The notes under the pieces were generated by a model. It searched no databases, was not told the DNA's origin, and worked only from the letters and a program-made list of their open reading frames with translations. Below are positions 10,838 through 22,800 of a stretch of 64,000 nucleotides of DNA, piece by piece (position 1 is the stretch's first letter; every line of letters begins with the position of its first letter). The translations under genes and the position numbers were made by a program. The DNA is from Hyalella azteca. Lineage: Eukaryota; Arthropoda; Malacostraca; Amphipoda; Hyalellidae. The stretch covers positions 8,232 to 72,231 of the forward strand of contig NW_025945712.1 of NCBI RefSeq assembly GCF_000764305.2. The letters are read 5' to 3'.

Positions 10838-12030
10838 ATGGCGAACAAAAAAGAGCTTAGTAATGATCTCAGAAACAAAATTATAAATTCCCACAAAGAA
10901 GAGCTGGGATTTAAAGCAATATCTAATAAGCTTGATGTTCCTACGTCTACAATACAATAACAAACAAACAAAGGCCGGGGTTTTCCTTAGTCGACAACCC
11001 TACAGTCCGTTACGACGCATTGTTCTCTGCAATATTTGTCTTGGTACCTTCATACCAGCAGCATCCAAATTTGACAGAATTTCCTTGCTAGTGGTCCTAA
11101 GACATAGTGGTCCAAATTTAGCGTATTATGATTCTAGCACATCTAGTGGAAAGTTTTCCCTTTATTCCTCGACCAACCATGTTATCCAGCATGTGGAGAA
11201 AATGGTTGGTCGAGGAATAAAGGGAAAACTTTCCACTAGATGTGCTAGAATCATAATACGCTAAATTTGGACCACTATGTCTTAGGACCACTAGCAAGGA
11301 AATTCTGTCAAATTTGGATGCTGCTGGTATGAAGGTACCAAGACAAATATTGCAGAGAACAATGCGTCGTAACGGACTGTAGGGTTGTCGACTAAGGGAA
11401 ACCCCGGCCTTTGTTAACAGAAAAGCATGTGAAAGCACGTCTGAAGTTTGCTAAAACCCATGACTATTTCCTCAATCACATTTTTCTCCAAGATTTTATA
11501 GACAGTTGAGATTATTATTGCGGCAAATGGATGTTGCTTACGTTCGGAGGAAAAAATGTGAGGGTAATTATCCAAAAAACACAATCCTCACTGTTAAACA
11601 TCGGGGTGGGAATTTTATTTTTTGGGTTTTTCATCTGCTTGGGGACCAAGAAGTCTGATTGAAGTAAAAGGGATCATGAAATAAAAACAATATCTTGATA
11701 TTATCAAAAATAACATCAAGCAGGATGCAGATAAACTTTCTCTTGGTCCTGTTTGGATTCTTCAGCAGGATAATGATCCGAAGCACACATCGAGAATAGT
11801 TAAGAAGTGTTTCAAGGATTCTCACATCAATGTCGTGGAATGACCTAGTCTAAGTCTCGATTTCAGTACTGAGAATTTCACAACCGTTTTCAGTATTGAG
11901 AATTTGTAGCGTGTACTGAAAAAAGAGGTGACGAAGAGACAAAACTTAGCGTCGATACATGCAGGAACCTTGTTGACCATTTCCCTAAGCGTTTACATCG
12001 ACTTCTCATGAGTAAATAGCAATGCTATTA
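10838..12030 (+). pseudogene. Tc1-type transposase relic
   Basis: Tc1 transposases bind the transposon ends through paired helix-turn-helix domains and cut with a DDE catalytic triad. The start at 10838 opens about 40 codons (MANKKELSNDLRNKIINSHK...) resembling the first HTH, then a stop at 10958. The palindrome replaces the expected linker. Downstream pieces in shifting frames include a NLDAAGMKVPRQILQRTMRR-like stretch near 11310 and a QQDNDPKHTSRIVKK block at about 11764-11808, which carries the second catalytic Asp. SIENL near 11890 corresponds to the motif with the last acidic residue. Several frameshifts and stops (for example VVE followed by TGA near 11841), plus a short internal duplication (TTCAGTACTGAGAATTT and TTCAGTATTGAGAATTT), show it is dead. 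Confidence 0.85.
10967..11415. repeat. 449-bp near-perfect palindrome inside the Tc1 element
   Basis: Arms 10967-11180 and 11202-11415 (214 bp each) are reverse complements, with one mismatch seen and no net indel, around a 21-bp loop. The right arm is in transposase orientation and the left arm is the copy. Two mirror-image frames (10932-11264 plus and 11118-11438 minus) therefore have almost the same protein sequence. It could be a real fold-back rearrangement or a library or amplification chimera. Confidence 0.93.
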
Positions 12031-12270
12031 ACTATTGATTCAGGGTATGAATAAATTTGGTCATGAGTTAGTTTTATGTTTCCTTTGCATCTTTTTACAA
12101 TACTGAAGAAAAAATGACTTTTTTGTTTTTAAATTCATGTTATATGGTTCACAAGTGGCTTACATCTCCTTTAAAGTTTTAGAAAATTCTAGTTTTTTTG
12201 TTAATTTCTCGTAATTTGTCTATGGTTAGGGTATGATGTTAGGGTTTGAATAATTTCGGGCACAAGTGTA

Positions 12271-14767
12271 GGTAATGTCGGTGACTCTTGGGAACTTGAA
12301 GTTGCCAGACGGTTCCCCTGTAGAAATTCCTGCGTCGACATGACTCGAATTTATCCTTCAGCGAGTTGAGGAACCACTAACTGAAATAGAATAAACAATG
12401 GTTCTGATTATCTAATTAATCTAATAGTCCTTCAATTGACAACGATTGTACTTGATTGTCATGTTTTGCAGATGTTCAGAACACTTGCCTGACATGTATT
12501 CGTTCATTCACCGATAACTTTTCTCATGTTGTTCACAGTGCTGACAGGTGCTGTTCATGCTGGCTGTTCTCACAGTCCTGATATGTTCTGAAGCAAAGCT
12601 CCCTCGCTATTTTTACGTACTCTACTCTTTCTTTATCAATTTATTTATTGGCCAGTGGTTTAATAGTGTCCTAAATAGTGGTAATGGTCTAATAGTGTCC
12701 TGATAGTAGTTTAAAACTGTCCTAAATAACTTAACTTGCCATCATAAAAAGATGGACGTCTAAATAACTTTAGTTATTTAGGACACTATTAACGTCATTT
12801 TCGATAACTTCAAACATTTATCAGCCTCATCAATATACGCATATACAATGATGAACCTTAGTTCACCAGGTATTGTTATACATTTCATTATTGGAGCAAC
12901 TCAAATGAACTTTGTCAATACCTGGCTAAAATGAATATAACGGAAAAAAAGATAAATAAACATACAAATTTACACAGAATAAATCAATCGTACTAATATT
13001 ATGAATTACTTCAAACAATCATAATCGGCGGAGAATCGGAATTTGTTTTCGAATTCAGATGCAGATACATGAAAGAAGTGCAGCTTCATAGCAATGCCAA
13101 AACCAAACCTGTTCATTACTAATCATTACAATCAGCACAACCAAAGCCAGGCAGTATCTTTATTTAATAATTAGAGAACATCTTTTTGTTAAAACTGCAT
13201 CACGGTTTATTAGCATATCACTCGCAGTGGGTACAATTCATAACAAGCAACGCTGGCTCAGGTCTGGCAGTTTGCAGGCAATAGAAACGGACTTGCTTGT
13301 AAGCAAGAGGCCGCACAAAATTGTCGTTCATCCATTGCACTAACTTCGTGCGTCATACGGGGTAAATTATGGCACGTACAAATAAATTGCATACGCGTCA
13401 ATATAGGTAACTTTTACTTGAAAATTCAATTGTGTATGCACGCAAAGCATATCCGGGTGATTCTGACACACGCAAATGAAATCCTTTCTTTAAATATGAG
13501 GTATTAAGAGAGCCAGCCACATAGCTTAGTTAAATTTCTTGAAATTCACAGTTATAAAGACCCAAATTCAGATTACAACAATTTCGACAATGTAAGGTAA
13601 TTTCAATATTATCTCCTGCCAGCGGAATATTAATAGGAATATAGGAATATTAGGATTCAAATATTATTTGGAACGCTATATTCAAAGATGAAACTCAGTC
13701 GAATGTCCTCTCCACGTGAGCACGAGTGTCGAGATAAGGTGATAAGCATCCTGTTGCAACGACGATCTCGTCATATCAGGTCGTTGTACCCTCCAACTAT
13801 ACACCAGAATTATTCATTATTATATCTAATAGGTATTTGCTAATTAAGGGTGTATCTGTCCCCAGTGTATAGCATTTAACAACGTGTGCGATTTCTAACG
13901 ACATTCTCAGAGGTCTCAATAAATCCCTGACGCACAATGTAGCCGAAGGTCTCATATGAAAATGGCAGAGTTAACACAAACAATATAAATAGAAAAAGTT
14001 TTCATAAGAAAATATAAGGTGAGACATATGAAGCGGCGAATAGTACGAACCTTATTTTTAATGAATCGCAAAAAAAAAAGATTTGATATGATTAAATAAT
14101 ATATTTCAATAGGGAAACCCGCAACTGGAAAACTTTTGAGTTCAAACAAATTATTTGAATATGAACAAACCCTCTAGGACATGCATACGCAGTTCACAGC
14201 TGTACAGAGATCAACCTGAGTAAACTTCGACGGTTGGATTTTGAAGTTTTTTTAATGCATTTATTGGTAATTAAATGCTAAATTATATTATTCATTTGTC
14301 TTATATCTTTCATTTGTCTCAAGTGGGATTTTGTGACGACTTCAGCACGAAAATCGAACCTTCAGCTCAAAATCATCCAAACACCAGCCGCCATGCATGC
14401 AGTGATCCTCGATCAACCTCTTCCAAAATCTGACCTATTAAAATATTTCAAATAATCTTTGTGGCGTAGCTTAGCAATGAAAACAATTTAACAAGTTATG
14501 ATTGAAACTATAAAATCAACACACTAGAAAATGGACATAAATTCGTTTATTGCAGGCCGGTAACGAACTTTTGACGCCGCAAAATAAACGTCAGAAACCG
14601 ACCATGAATAAACTTAATTCCGCTTTAATTTCTATCATCATAAAAACAATTTCCGGCAAATATAGTCCCATCATCGCTGCACTCGCTACAAAAAACAATA
14701 CAGCAACAACGACCAGAAATTCAGTTTTTTTCTAGCTCTAAAGTTCAGGCTTTCAAAGTACAGAAAG
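12271..14767. other. AT-rich DNA with one short inverted repeat
   Basis: No gene is recognised. At 12660-12677 and 12775-12792 an 18-bp inverted pair (TTAATAGTGTCCTAAATA) brackets ~133 bp, with a smaller hairpin at its right end (CTAAATAAC / GTTATTTAG near 12760-12781). Loose TAATAGTGTCC repeats sit inside. It may be a tiny MITE; no clear target duplication is seen. Small frames at 13952-14149 and 14550-14735 are unremarkable. Confidence 0.45.
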
Positions 14768-15685
14768 TTTAACGTGGGATGTTGACTAATAGAACTACGT
14801 TTACCAAGGTTCTAACATTTTTTGGAGTTTTGACTCGTGAGTTTCATGTTACATGTGCACATAAACGAAACACAATGCAATTTTGATGCAATTCTCGACC
14901 TATGTCATTGATATTAGCAAGGGGAAAGCTTCGGTCAAGCTGCACTTACGGTCCATTTGTGCGAGCGATGCAAGTAAACTTAAATATAAACAGCATCACG
15001 AGATCAGCCTCTAGGAAGTACATTGAATCATTTACTCAAATATATTTTTTGTGTAAATTCCTCCGTCCGCATGACTCAAGTTTACCCTTCGGGGAGTTAA
15101 GCTAATTCTATATAACATTTGTGAAGAACCTCGTATCGAGAATCTTCTTAGGGTAGAATAATTTGACACGCGTAGTTTGCCGACGGTTTCTGGCGAAGTC
15201 GAAACATCTATTAAAACTAAACAAAATATAAAACATACGTATATACACAATAATTGTACAAACAAGTCAGGTACAACAGCCTCGGGTATAGCGGCTACTT
15301 ACCAAATTATTGAAGTAAGCTCGGTTAGTCTAACTAGTAAAAGCTTTCATCGTCTAATGATGGTCTATTCTATGCCAATCGCAACGCCCTAGTAAACTGG
15401 CGTGCTCGAGAATAGGGCGAATCTAAAATTTTATAACAAGCGTACATGAGAAAACCCTTCACAACATTAACGGAACGGGAGTGAACATCCTCCAGCTCTA
15501 CATTTCTAGATAAAATAACTAAATCGAATTAAATAAATGATAATGAGTGAAAACAGTGAGGCAGAGTGAAAACAGAGATCAAGGTTGAAATACAGGCACT
15601 CATGACACTACACTATATCAGCCTGGTTGCCTTTTCCTCTACCTTCTTTTGCTGCCCTCTTTCACTGTCCTTTTTCGCTGCCCTC
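14768..15685. repeat. 918-bp duplicated segment, copy 1
   Basis: It is almost identical to 16690-17607 (offset 1,922-1,923 bp). The few differences include a changed patch near 14970-14990 and C/G in CCTCCAGCTC versus CCTGCAGCTC. This copy continues on both sides into unique DNA, so it is the more trustworthy one. Its frames (14902-15105, 15032-15265, 15177-15392) are also found in copy 2 and show no known domain. Confidence 0.93.
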
Positions 15686-15860
15686 TTTCGCTACCCTCTT
15701 TCGCTACCCTTTTTCGCTACCCTCTTCCGCTTCCTTCTTTCGCTACCCTCTTTCGCTACCTTCTTTCGCTACCCTCTTTCGCTACCCTCTTTTGCTGGCC
15801 TTTTCGCTACTCTTTTTCGCTACCCTCTTTCGTTGTAGCAAAGCCTTATTTCGCTACCCT
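15655..15860. repeat. 13-bp pyrimidine-rich minisatellite
   Basis: Tandem CTTTCGCTACCCT units (13 bp with variants) on a strongly C/T-biased strand. The first two units are shared with the end of duplication copy 2. The Phe/Pro/Leu-rich frames over it are by-products. Confidence 0.85.
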
Positions 15861-16489
15861 CTCGCGCGGTTCAAAACTGATGTAAATTTCACGTTGACAT
15901 TTAATTACGCGGACCTATTAACGGGCGGTAAAGTAAAATCTTGGAGGCCAACATTCACAAAGATAATTCTTTAATCAAGACTCTTCCATTAAAAACAGCT
16001 GATTATAAGGTATAAATACTACAGTACCGTAGTTTTATTTAAAGTTTGATGAATAATTACTAAAACATTTCATCTATCCACGTTTAATTAATTTAGAAAA
16101 TTTTATTGAAGACCAGAGCATGCTTTTTATGAACGATCTTCTTGTTGGCGCCGGGAGATCAAAAAGCAGGTTACCAAATGACATTTTAATGGAATGATAC
16201 GTTTCGAAAACACAATATTCATTATCAAGCTGGTGAAGATTTTTGCAATTATTTAAGTAATTAATTTAGAACTAAATATTTCACGTACCACCGCCTCTAT
16301 AATTCCTATACTGAAGTTCTACGCACGGAGCTAGACCAGCACCAGCCGGAACTCAAGTCATAATATTGGCGCCAAACCGACCATGTTTGCCGCACGACTG
16401 CTCATGAGAATGGCTTCAAAATTGCCTTCTTTTCGAGGAAATTTACGAGCCTGAGGCAGGAGAGATCACACAGCAAGAAGCTCTTATAG

Positions 16490-16692
16490 TTGTCCTATAC
16501 ACTAACATCTTTAAAGCTCTTATAGTTGTCCTATACACTAACATCTTTATAGCTCTTATAGTTGTCCTATGCACTAACAACTTTAAAGCTCTTATAGTTG
16601 TCCTATACACTAACATCTTTGAAGCTCTTATAGTTGTCCTATACACTAACATCTTTAAAGCTCTTATAGTTGTCCTATACACTAACATCTTT
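16490..16692. repeat. 36-bp minisatellite, short block
   Basis: About 5.6 copies of the 36-bp unit starting GCTCTTATAGTTGTCCTATA, with more variants (CTTTATAG, TGCACTAACAACTTT, CTTTGAAG) than the long block at 17609. It joins duplication copy 2 through a shared TTTAA. Confidence 0.95.
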
Positions 16693-17607
16693 AACGTGGG
16701 ATGTTGACTAATAGAACTACGTTTACCAAGGTTCTAACATTTTTTGGAGTTTTGACTCGTGAGTTTCATGTTACATGTGCACATAAACGAAACACAATGC
16801 AATTTTGATGCAATTCTCGACCTATGTCATTGATATTAGCAAGGGGAAAGCTTCGGTCAAGCTGCACTTACGGTCCATTTGTGCGAGCGATGTAAGTAAA
16901 TTTCAATAAAAAACAGCATCACGAGATCAGCCTCTAGGAAGTACATTGAATCATTTACTCAAATATATTTTTTGTGTAAATTCCTCCGTCCGCATGACTC
17001 AAGTTTACCCTTCGGGGAGTTAAGCTAATTCTATATAACATTTGTGAAGAACCTCGTATCGAGAATCTTCTTAGGGTAGAATAATTTGACACGCGTAGTT
17101 TGCCGACGGTTTCTGGCGAAGTCGAAACATCTATTAAAACTAAACAAAATATAAAACATACGTATATACACAATAATTGTACAAACAAGTCAGGTACAAC
17201 AGCCTCGGGTATAGCGGCTACTTACCAAATTATTGAAGTAAGCTCGGTTAGTCTAACTAGTAAAAGCTTTCATCGTCTAATGATGGTCTATTCTATGCCA
17301 ATCGCAACGCCCTAGTAAACTGGCGTGCTCGAGAATAGGGCGAATCTAAAATTTTATAACAAGCGTACATGAGAAAACCCTTCACAACATTAACGGAACG
17401 GGAGTGAACATCCTGCAGCTCTACATTTCTAGATAAAATAACTAAATCGAATTAAATAAATGATAATGAGTGAAAACAGTGAGGCAGAGTGAAAACAGAG
17501 ATCAAGGTTGAAATACAGGCACTCATGACACTACACTATATCAGCCTGGTTGCCTTTTCCTCTACCTTCTTTTGCTGCCCTCTTTCACTGTCCTTTTTCG
17601 CTACCCT
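16690..17607. repeat. 918-bp duplicated segment, copy 2
   Basis: Second copy of 14768-15685. It lies between two blocks of the 36-bp minisatellite. Its left edge is at a TTTAA microhomology and its right edge at a single N (17608), so it may be an assembly insertion rather than a genomic duplication. Confidence 0.93.
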
Positions 17608-17608
17608 N
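17608..17608. other. Single N (assembly join)
   Basis: Isolated N between duplication copy 2 and the long 36-bp array. Confidence 0.8.
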
Positions 17609-18652
17609 GCTCTTATAGTTGTCCTATACACTAACATCTTTAAAGCTCTTATAGTTGTCCTATACACTAACATCTTTAAAGCTCTTATAGTTGTCCTATA
17701 CACTAACATCTTTAAAGCTCTTATAGTTGTCCTATACACTAACATCTTTAAAGCTCTTATAGTTGTCCTATACACTAACATCTTTAAAGCTCTTATAGTT
17801 GTCCTATACACTAACATCTTTAAAGCTCTTATAGTTGTCCTATACACTAACATCTTTAAAGCTCTTATAGTTGTCCTATACACTAACATCTTTAAAGCTC
17901 TTATAGTTGTCCTATACACTAACATCTTTAAAGCTCTTATAGTTGTCCTATACACTAACATCTTTAAAGCTCTTATAGTTGTCCTATACACTAACATCTT
18001 TAAAGCTCTTATAGTTGTCCTATACACTAACATCTTTAAAGCTCTTATAGTTGTCCTATACACTAACATCTTTAAAGCTCTTATAGTTGTCCTATACACT
18101 AACATCTTTAAAGCTCTTATAGTTGTCCTATACACTAACATCTTTAAAGCTCTTATAGTTGTCCTATACACTAACATCTTTAAAGCTCTTATAGTTGTCC
18201 TATACACTAACATCTTTAAAGCTCTTATAGTTGTCCTATACACTAACATCTTTAAAGCTCTTATAGTTGTCCTATACACTAACATCTTTAAAGCTCTTAT
18301 AGTTGTCCTATACACTAACATCTTTAAAGCTCTTATAGTTGTCCTATACACTAACATCTTTAAAGCTCTTATAGTTGTCCTATACACTAACATCTTTAAA
18401 GCTCTTATAGTTGTCCTATACACTAACATCTTTAAAGCTCTTATAGTTGTCCTATACACTAACATCTTTAAAGCTCTTATAGTTGTCCTATACACTAACA
18501 TCTTTAAAGCTCTTATAGTTGTCCTATACACTAACATCTTTAAAGCTCTTATAGTTGTCCTATACACTAACATCTTAAAAGCTCTTATAGTTGTCCTATA
18601 CACTAACATCTTTAAAGCTCTTATAGTTGTCCTATACACTAACATCTTTAAA
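17609..18652. repeat. 36-bp minisatellite, long homogeneous block
   Basis: Exactly 29.0 copies (1,044 bp) of the unit starting GCTCTTATAGTTGTCCTATA and ending ACATCTTTAAA. I see one variant (ATCTTAAAAG near 18575). Both strands are open across it (plus 12-residue repeat ALIVVLYTNIFK; minus MLVYRTTIRALK) because 36 is a multiple of three. The uniformity suggests recent amplification or gap-filling from one read. Confidence 0.96.
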
Positions 18653-18889
18653 GACCAGGCCGGTCCATTACAACACTCGGAAAAACTGAATTTGTCCAAA
18701 TAGCAATGAATTTCTTGCCTTTGTGAGAGCCATCCTGACCCATTTCTGCGTGGCAAAAGGACGCATCGGTTCCACATGCAGAAAGTGTGTCACCATTTGT
18801 ACAACATGACCAACTCATTTTTCTGAGTGTAATATCCCTTCAATAATTCCCTCGCTCACCAAAAGACGATCGAGTTTTCACTGAATAAA

Positions 18890-19057
18890 AGACTAGACAT
18901 ACGCATGCAGTGAGGCCAGACATACGCATGCAGTAAGACCAGACATACGCATGCAGTAAGGCCAGACATACGCATGCAGTAAGACCAGACATACGCATGC
19001 AGTAAGACCAGACATACGCATGCAGTAAGACCAGACATACGCATGCAGTAAGACCAG
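18890..19057. repeat. 23-bp minisatellite
   Basis: About seven copies of a 23-bp unit (AGACCAGACATACGCATGCA then GTA), some with AGGCC. Each holds GCATGC. The array is cut by an N at 19058. Confidence 0.93.
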
Positions 19058-19058
19058 N
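19058..19058. other. Single N (assembly join)
   Basis: Isolated N joining the 23-bp array to the 17-bp array. Confidence 0.8.
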
Positions 19059-19275
19059 CCAGGGTCTACACAGTTCCAGGGTCTACACAGTTCCAGGGTC
19101 TACACAGTTCCAGGGTCTACACAGTTCCAGGGTCTACACAGTTCCAGGGTCTACACAGTTCCAGGGTCTACACAGTTCCAGGGTCTACACAGTTCCAGGG
19201 TCTGCACAGTTCCAGGGTCTACACAGTTCCAGGGTCTACACAGTTCCAGGGTCTACACAGTTCCAGGGTCTACAC
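19059..19275. repeat. 17-bp minisatellite, orphan block
   Basis: About 12.8 copies of CCAGGGTCTACACAGTT, with one variant (GTCTGCAC). It is bounded by an N on the left and a Nextera junction on the right. The same unit occurs in normal context at 23245-23370, so this block is probably misplaced. Confidence 0.95.
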
Positions 19276-19313
19276 CTGTCTCTTATACACATCTAGATGT
19301 GTATAAGAGACAG
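19276..19313. other. Nextera mate-pair junction adapter (artefact)
   Basis: Back-to-back 19-bp mosaic ends, identical to the junction at 394-431. It breaks the 17-bp array in mid-unit (CTACAC then CTGTCTC). Confidence 0.97.
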
Positions 19314-19636
19314 ATTATATATAGTCCACTCGTGACACACAGAAATTACTCGGCGCAACACTAAAAATAAAATAATAATAAAAGGTCATATAAACTTAAA
19401 TGTATAGTAACAAATTTGTTGCCGCTTGTATTGCATTCAGTGACAATAACTTTCTTATGCTTTCAGAGGAATAATTTATTGTTCTATTTTATTTCAGAAA
19501 ATATATTCATATAACTTAAAACAAACAAGATGACCGGGGTCTTAAAAACACTTTTAAAATATATATTATATTTACGCCTCAATTAATAAGTGATTTCGAA
19601 CAAGTTACGTATGAACTGCAATTGAGGGACTTCATG
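19314..19636. other. AT-rich stretch, nothing recognised
   Basis: Unique AT-rich sequence between the adapter and a ~99-bp tandem duplication. Confidence 0.4.
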
Positions 19637-19639
19637 GAA

Positions 19640-19885
19640 ACTGCACGCATTTACTGCTTTCTTGCAACAATGAAGTGAAGTCATTTCTTGAAGAATGATT
19701 AATGACTATTGATGAATGACTCAACAAGAAATGACTAGCTTGAAGGGAAGTCATATTTTGCAACAATGAAGGGAAGTCATTTCTTGAAGAATTATAAATG
19801 ACTATTGATGAATGACTCAACAAGAAATGACTAGCTTGAAGGGAAGTCATATTTTGCAACAATGAAGGGAAGTCATTTCCAAAAG
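19640..19885. repeat. ~99-bp tandem duplication
   Basis: Two and a half copies of a unit containing GACTATTGATGAATGACTCA, ACAAGAAATGACTAGCTTGA and AGGGAAGTCATATTTTGCAA. Within each unit GAAGTCAT recurs as a shorter direct repeat. The minus-strand frame 19632-19898 follows the repeat. Confidence 0.85.
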
Positions 19886-19889
19886 AAAT

Positions 19890-22800
19890 TCGTTTCAATG
19901 CTCATATAGTCACCTCGATGCATGAACGAGCATTAATTGTTGCGAGAATTATGCGCAACGGACGACCAATTCTAACGAAACCCGGGAGTAAACAAGAGAT
20001 TACTCCTCAGGAGTAAACATGAGTTTACTCCATACAATCTTTAATTAAGGTCATAGTCTACGTCCGTTTTTAAAGAAACTTTTTGTTTAATTCTAATATT
20101 CCGCACTAAAATAATCTCAAACACTTCGTATTTGTCACCGGATAATACAGGGTAGCCAACTTAGGTCACTGATCAAGGCTCGTAATTCTGGCTTCGCTCA
20201 ATAGGAAACTTGGCTATTAAATTACCTTCAGCTTCGTTATTTACGAGAGCACAACTTGCGGCAGCATCTCATTGCACTATAAACTTATTCGAGCGAGAAG
20301 AATAACGTCTTTTATGGTGCATGCTTTGTACCATGGCGACCTAAACTCGTTTATGTTCAGGACAAAACTAAGCAAATGGCATGTACTCGTTTTCATCGCA
20401 ATGCTGAGTCTAAAATAACATGCCCGGCCTTAGAGTAAAAGATTATGTCAATTAGCATGAGTAAGCAATGAGATGAGTTACAAGATCAAGCACTTCAAAG
20501 ACTAAATTAGCTAAATTTGAGTGAACGTTAACCTGACGAATTAACTCATGGAAATTAAGTCACCAAGTTTTGTAGGAGCTAAGTCCTATATGGAATAAAA
20601 TCATTCCAGAGAATAGGCGGTAAAACAATGGGAGCTGTCGACAAAAAATTAAGAAACGATATCATATATATACCTAGCGTTTAAAATATTGAGGTTACAT
20701 TATTTTTCCAACACCAACTAAAGAGAGCCGAGAATTTTTTAACGAAATGGAACGGATTATGTAATGAGAGAACAGAACATCGCACAATAAGTAAGGTGTT
20801 CTGTTAATACAAAATGGTATATATCAGAGATCAATAGCTGTCCGAACCTGGTCGCGGCCTTGTCAGCACCCACTACGCGCCGCAGGTACTAAATCAGTTT
20901 TATGTGCAGAAATTGTCACTATTTGGCAACTTGAACCATTCGTTTTCCCAAGTGTGCATGGAAGGGATCAAGTTTCAAAATCAGCAATAATTAAATAATA
21001 AAACTGTCAATTTCATAACTTGGTAATTAATCAAACAAAAAATGAGAAATTCCTAAATCTCGTTCGAGGTGAGACAATGTACTTGACAGAACTTACAAAT
21101 AACCGGGATGGGTTCGATGGTTAGGTCGAATCCAACTCTAACTCAATCATATTAATAAATCACAGTACAAAAAAAAATCCTGCATCTTCATGTTTTTGCG
21201 TTTAATGAATTACGAAATAATTAGAGAACATAATAGCTGGAACAAATAATTTAAAAAAATGCAATGATACCATTTTTCCCCAAAAACGAATAGCAATGTA
21301 TTACTCAAATGAAAGAATCGGTGTTTCGTACATGCACTTTTGATGCAGTATTTTATGGACATCTGGTATTGAGGATCAGCCTCTGTTATATTGAGGATGA
21401 TAACAGAGCTCAGCACCAGAATTGATAAGTCTATTGTCCACAAACACAAACGGACTGCCGGGGCAATTGGAAGCGACGCGACCTGGAATTTTATTTCAGC
21501 GTCGGGTCCTGAGAATATCACAAACCTAATCGCAGAACATGGCTCCAAGAGCCGCATAAATGACCGCTCGACCAGAAACTTTTGTTTAGTTACCCGGAAA
21601 ACTGCGAATTTGTGGTGATTCGGGAGCGTCAACTCATCAGTACTAGAAGATAGCATAGGAAAACGATGCCATGTAGTTCTTCGAATTCACTGCAGTAGAA
21701 ATAGTACCCCAAGGTCGAAATTTACGATTTCGAAGCGAAGATAACGTTAGAGTTTAATAACCCCAACCCATGAAGCTATTAAATGTGTAAACAAAAAATA
21801 ATTTGCAGGATAATAAAATAAAAAATATTTTCACTAGGAGAAAGAAGAGCGCATATAGCAACAATTGTAAACATACTCCGTCCCATAACTTACAAAAACC
21901 GCTTCACATTAAATTTTCAAGAAATTGAGGATAATTTGCTAAGTAGAACCAACTTAGAAATATAACCTACCCAAATATATAAAAGCGCCTTGGGCATTTG
22001 GTATGCAGGTCCTCAACTCATTCATGACATGGAGGCCTTCGACATCTTGCGAAATGAAGGAATTTGACTACTTGAAAGATTTCAACAACTGGAAAACCTT
22101 ATATATGCTTATAATATTTAATGACATTAATGTCTTTACCTCGAAATTCATATTCAGGGAGCTCTCCAAGACACGTTTGCCTCTAATTTATTAATTAAAT
22201 TACCGGAGGGGGATGTCATAGGTAGTACTTTTAGTTCTACCTTCGTAGGACCTTATCGACGATCGACGATGAATATAATTGCAAAATTCCATCTATTTGC
22301 GTGAGAAGAGGAAGTCGGACGAAACTGTAATGTTCCTCGATGAAATGTGGGCAAAATAATGAAAAACACGATCACATTTATAGAATTAGTTAACTCGGGA
22401 CATTTTTCAAACATGTTTGCGTGGAAAATGTGCTTAAATTTGCAGGATGATGTCAAACGCCCCTTCTTCAATTTAAGTTAACTCGCCAGTAAACGAATTA
22501 GTGCGTACGGCGCATCTCTTAACTGCCTTCACGAACTGTACGTTAGGTAGGGCGTTTATAAATGCCTGGATGCAGTCAATGCGTGGCTAAAACTTTGCAG
22601 CTAAAGTGAAGCAGCTTTCTGAGTGCAAAGGGGCAGATATTGTAGGAACTACAGGGATGTTCTCTCCATGGTAAGGACAATTTGACATTTTAATTCAAGT
22701 ACCGGTACAATAATTGATTACACTTTAACAACTAATTATTTATTAATTGCTAATTAATTAATTACCACTAATTATTTGACATCTACACATTTTAAAAGCC

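Larger units (their letters stand above)
10398..12268 (+). mobile_element. Tc1-like DNA transposon, degenerate, IR/DR ends
   Basis: The ends are inverted over 22 bp: CACTTGTGCCCGAAATTATT at 10398 and its complement ending at 12268. Both ends are flanked by TA (10396-10397 and 12269-12270), the Tc1/mariner target duplication. A second copy of the terminal motif lies about 200 bp inside each end (10595-10613 and 12043-12060), giving the IR/DR layout known from several Tc1-like transposons. At 1,871 bp it is longer than the usual ~1.6 kb, which the internal palindrome at 10967-11415 can explain. The transposase is broken, so the element looks non-autonomous. Confidence 0.93.

Noticed and set aside
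17489..18777. Open frames of 404 and 413 codons on opposite strands
   Set aside because: Both come from a 36-bp unit with no stop codons in these frames; the repeat and an N explain them.
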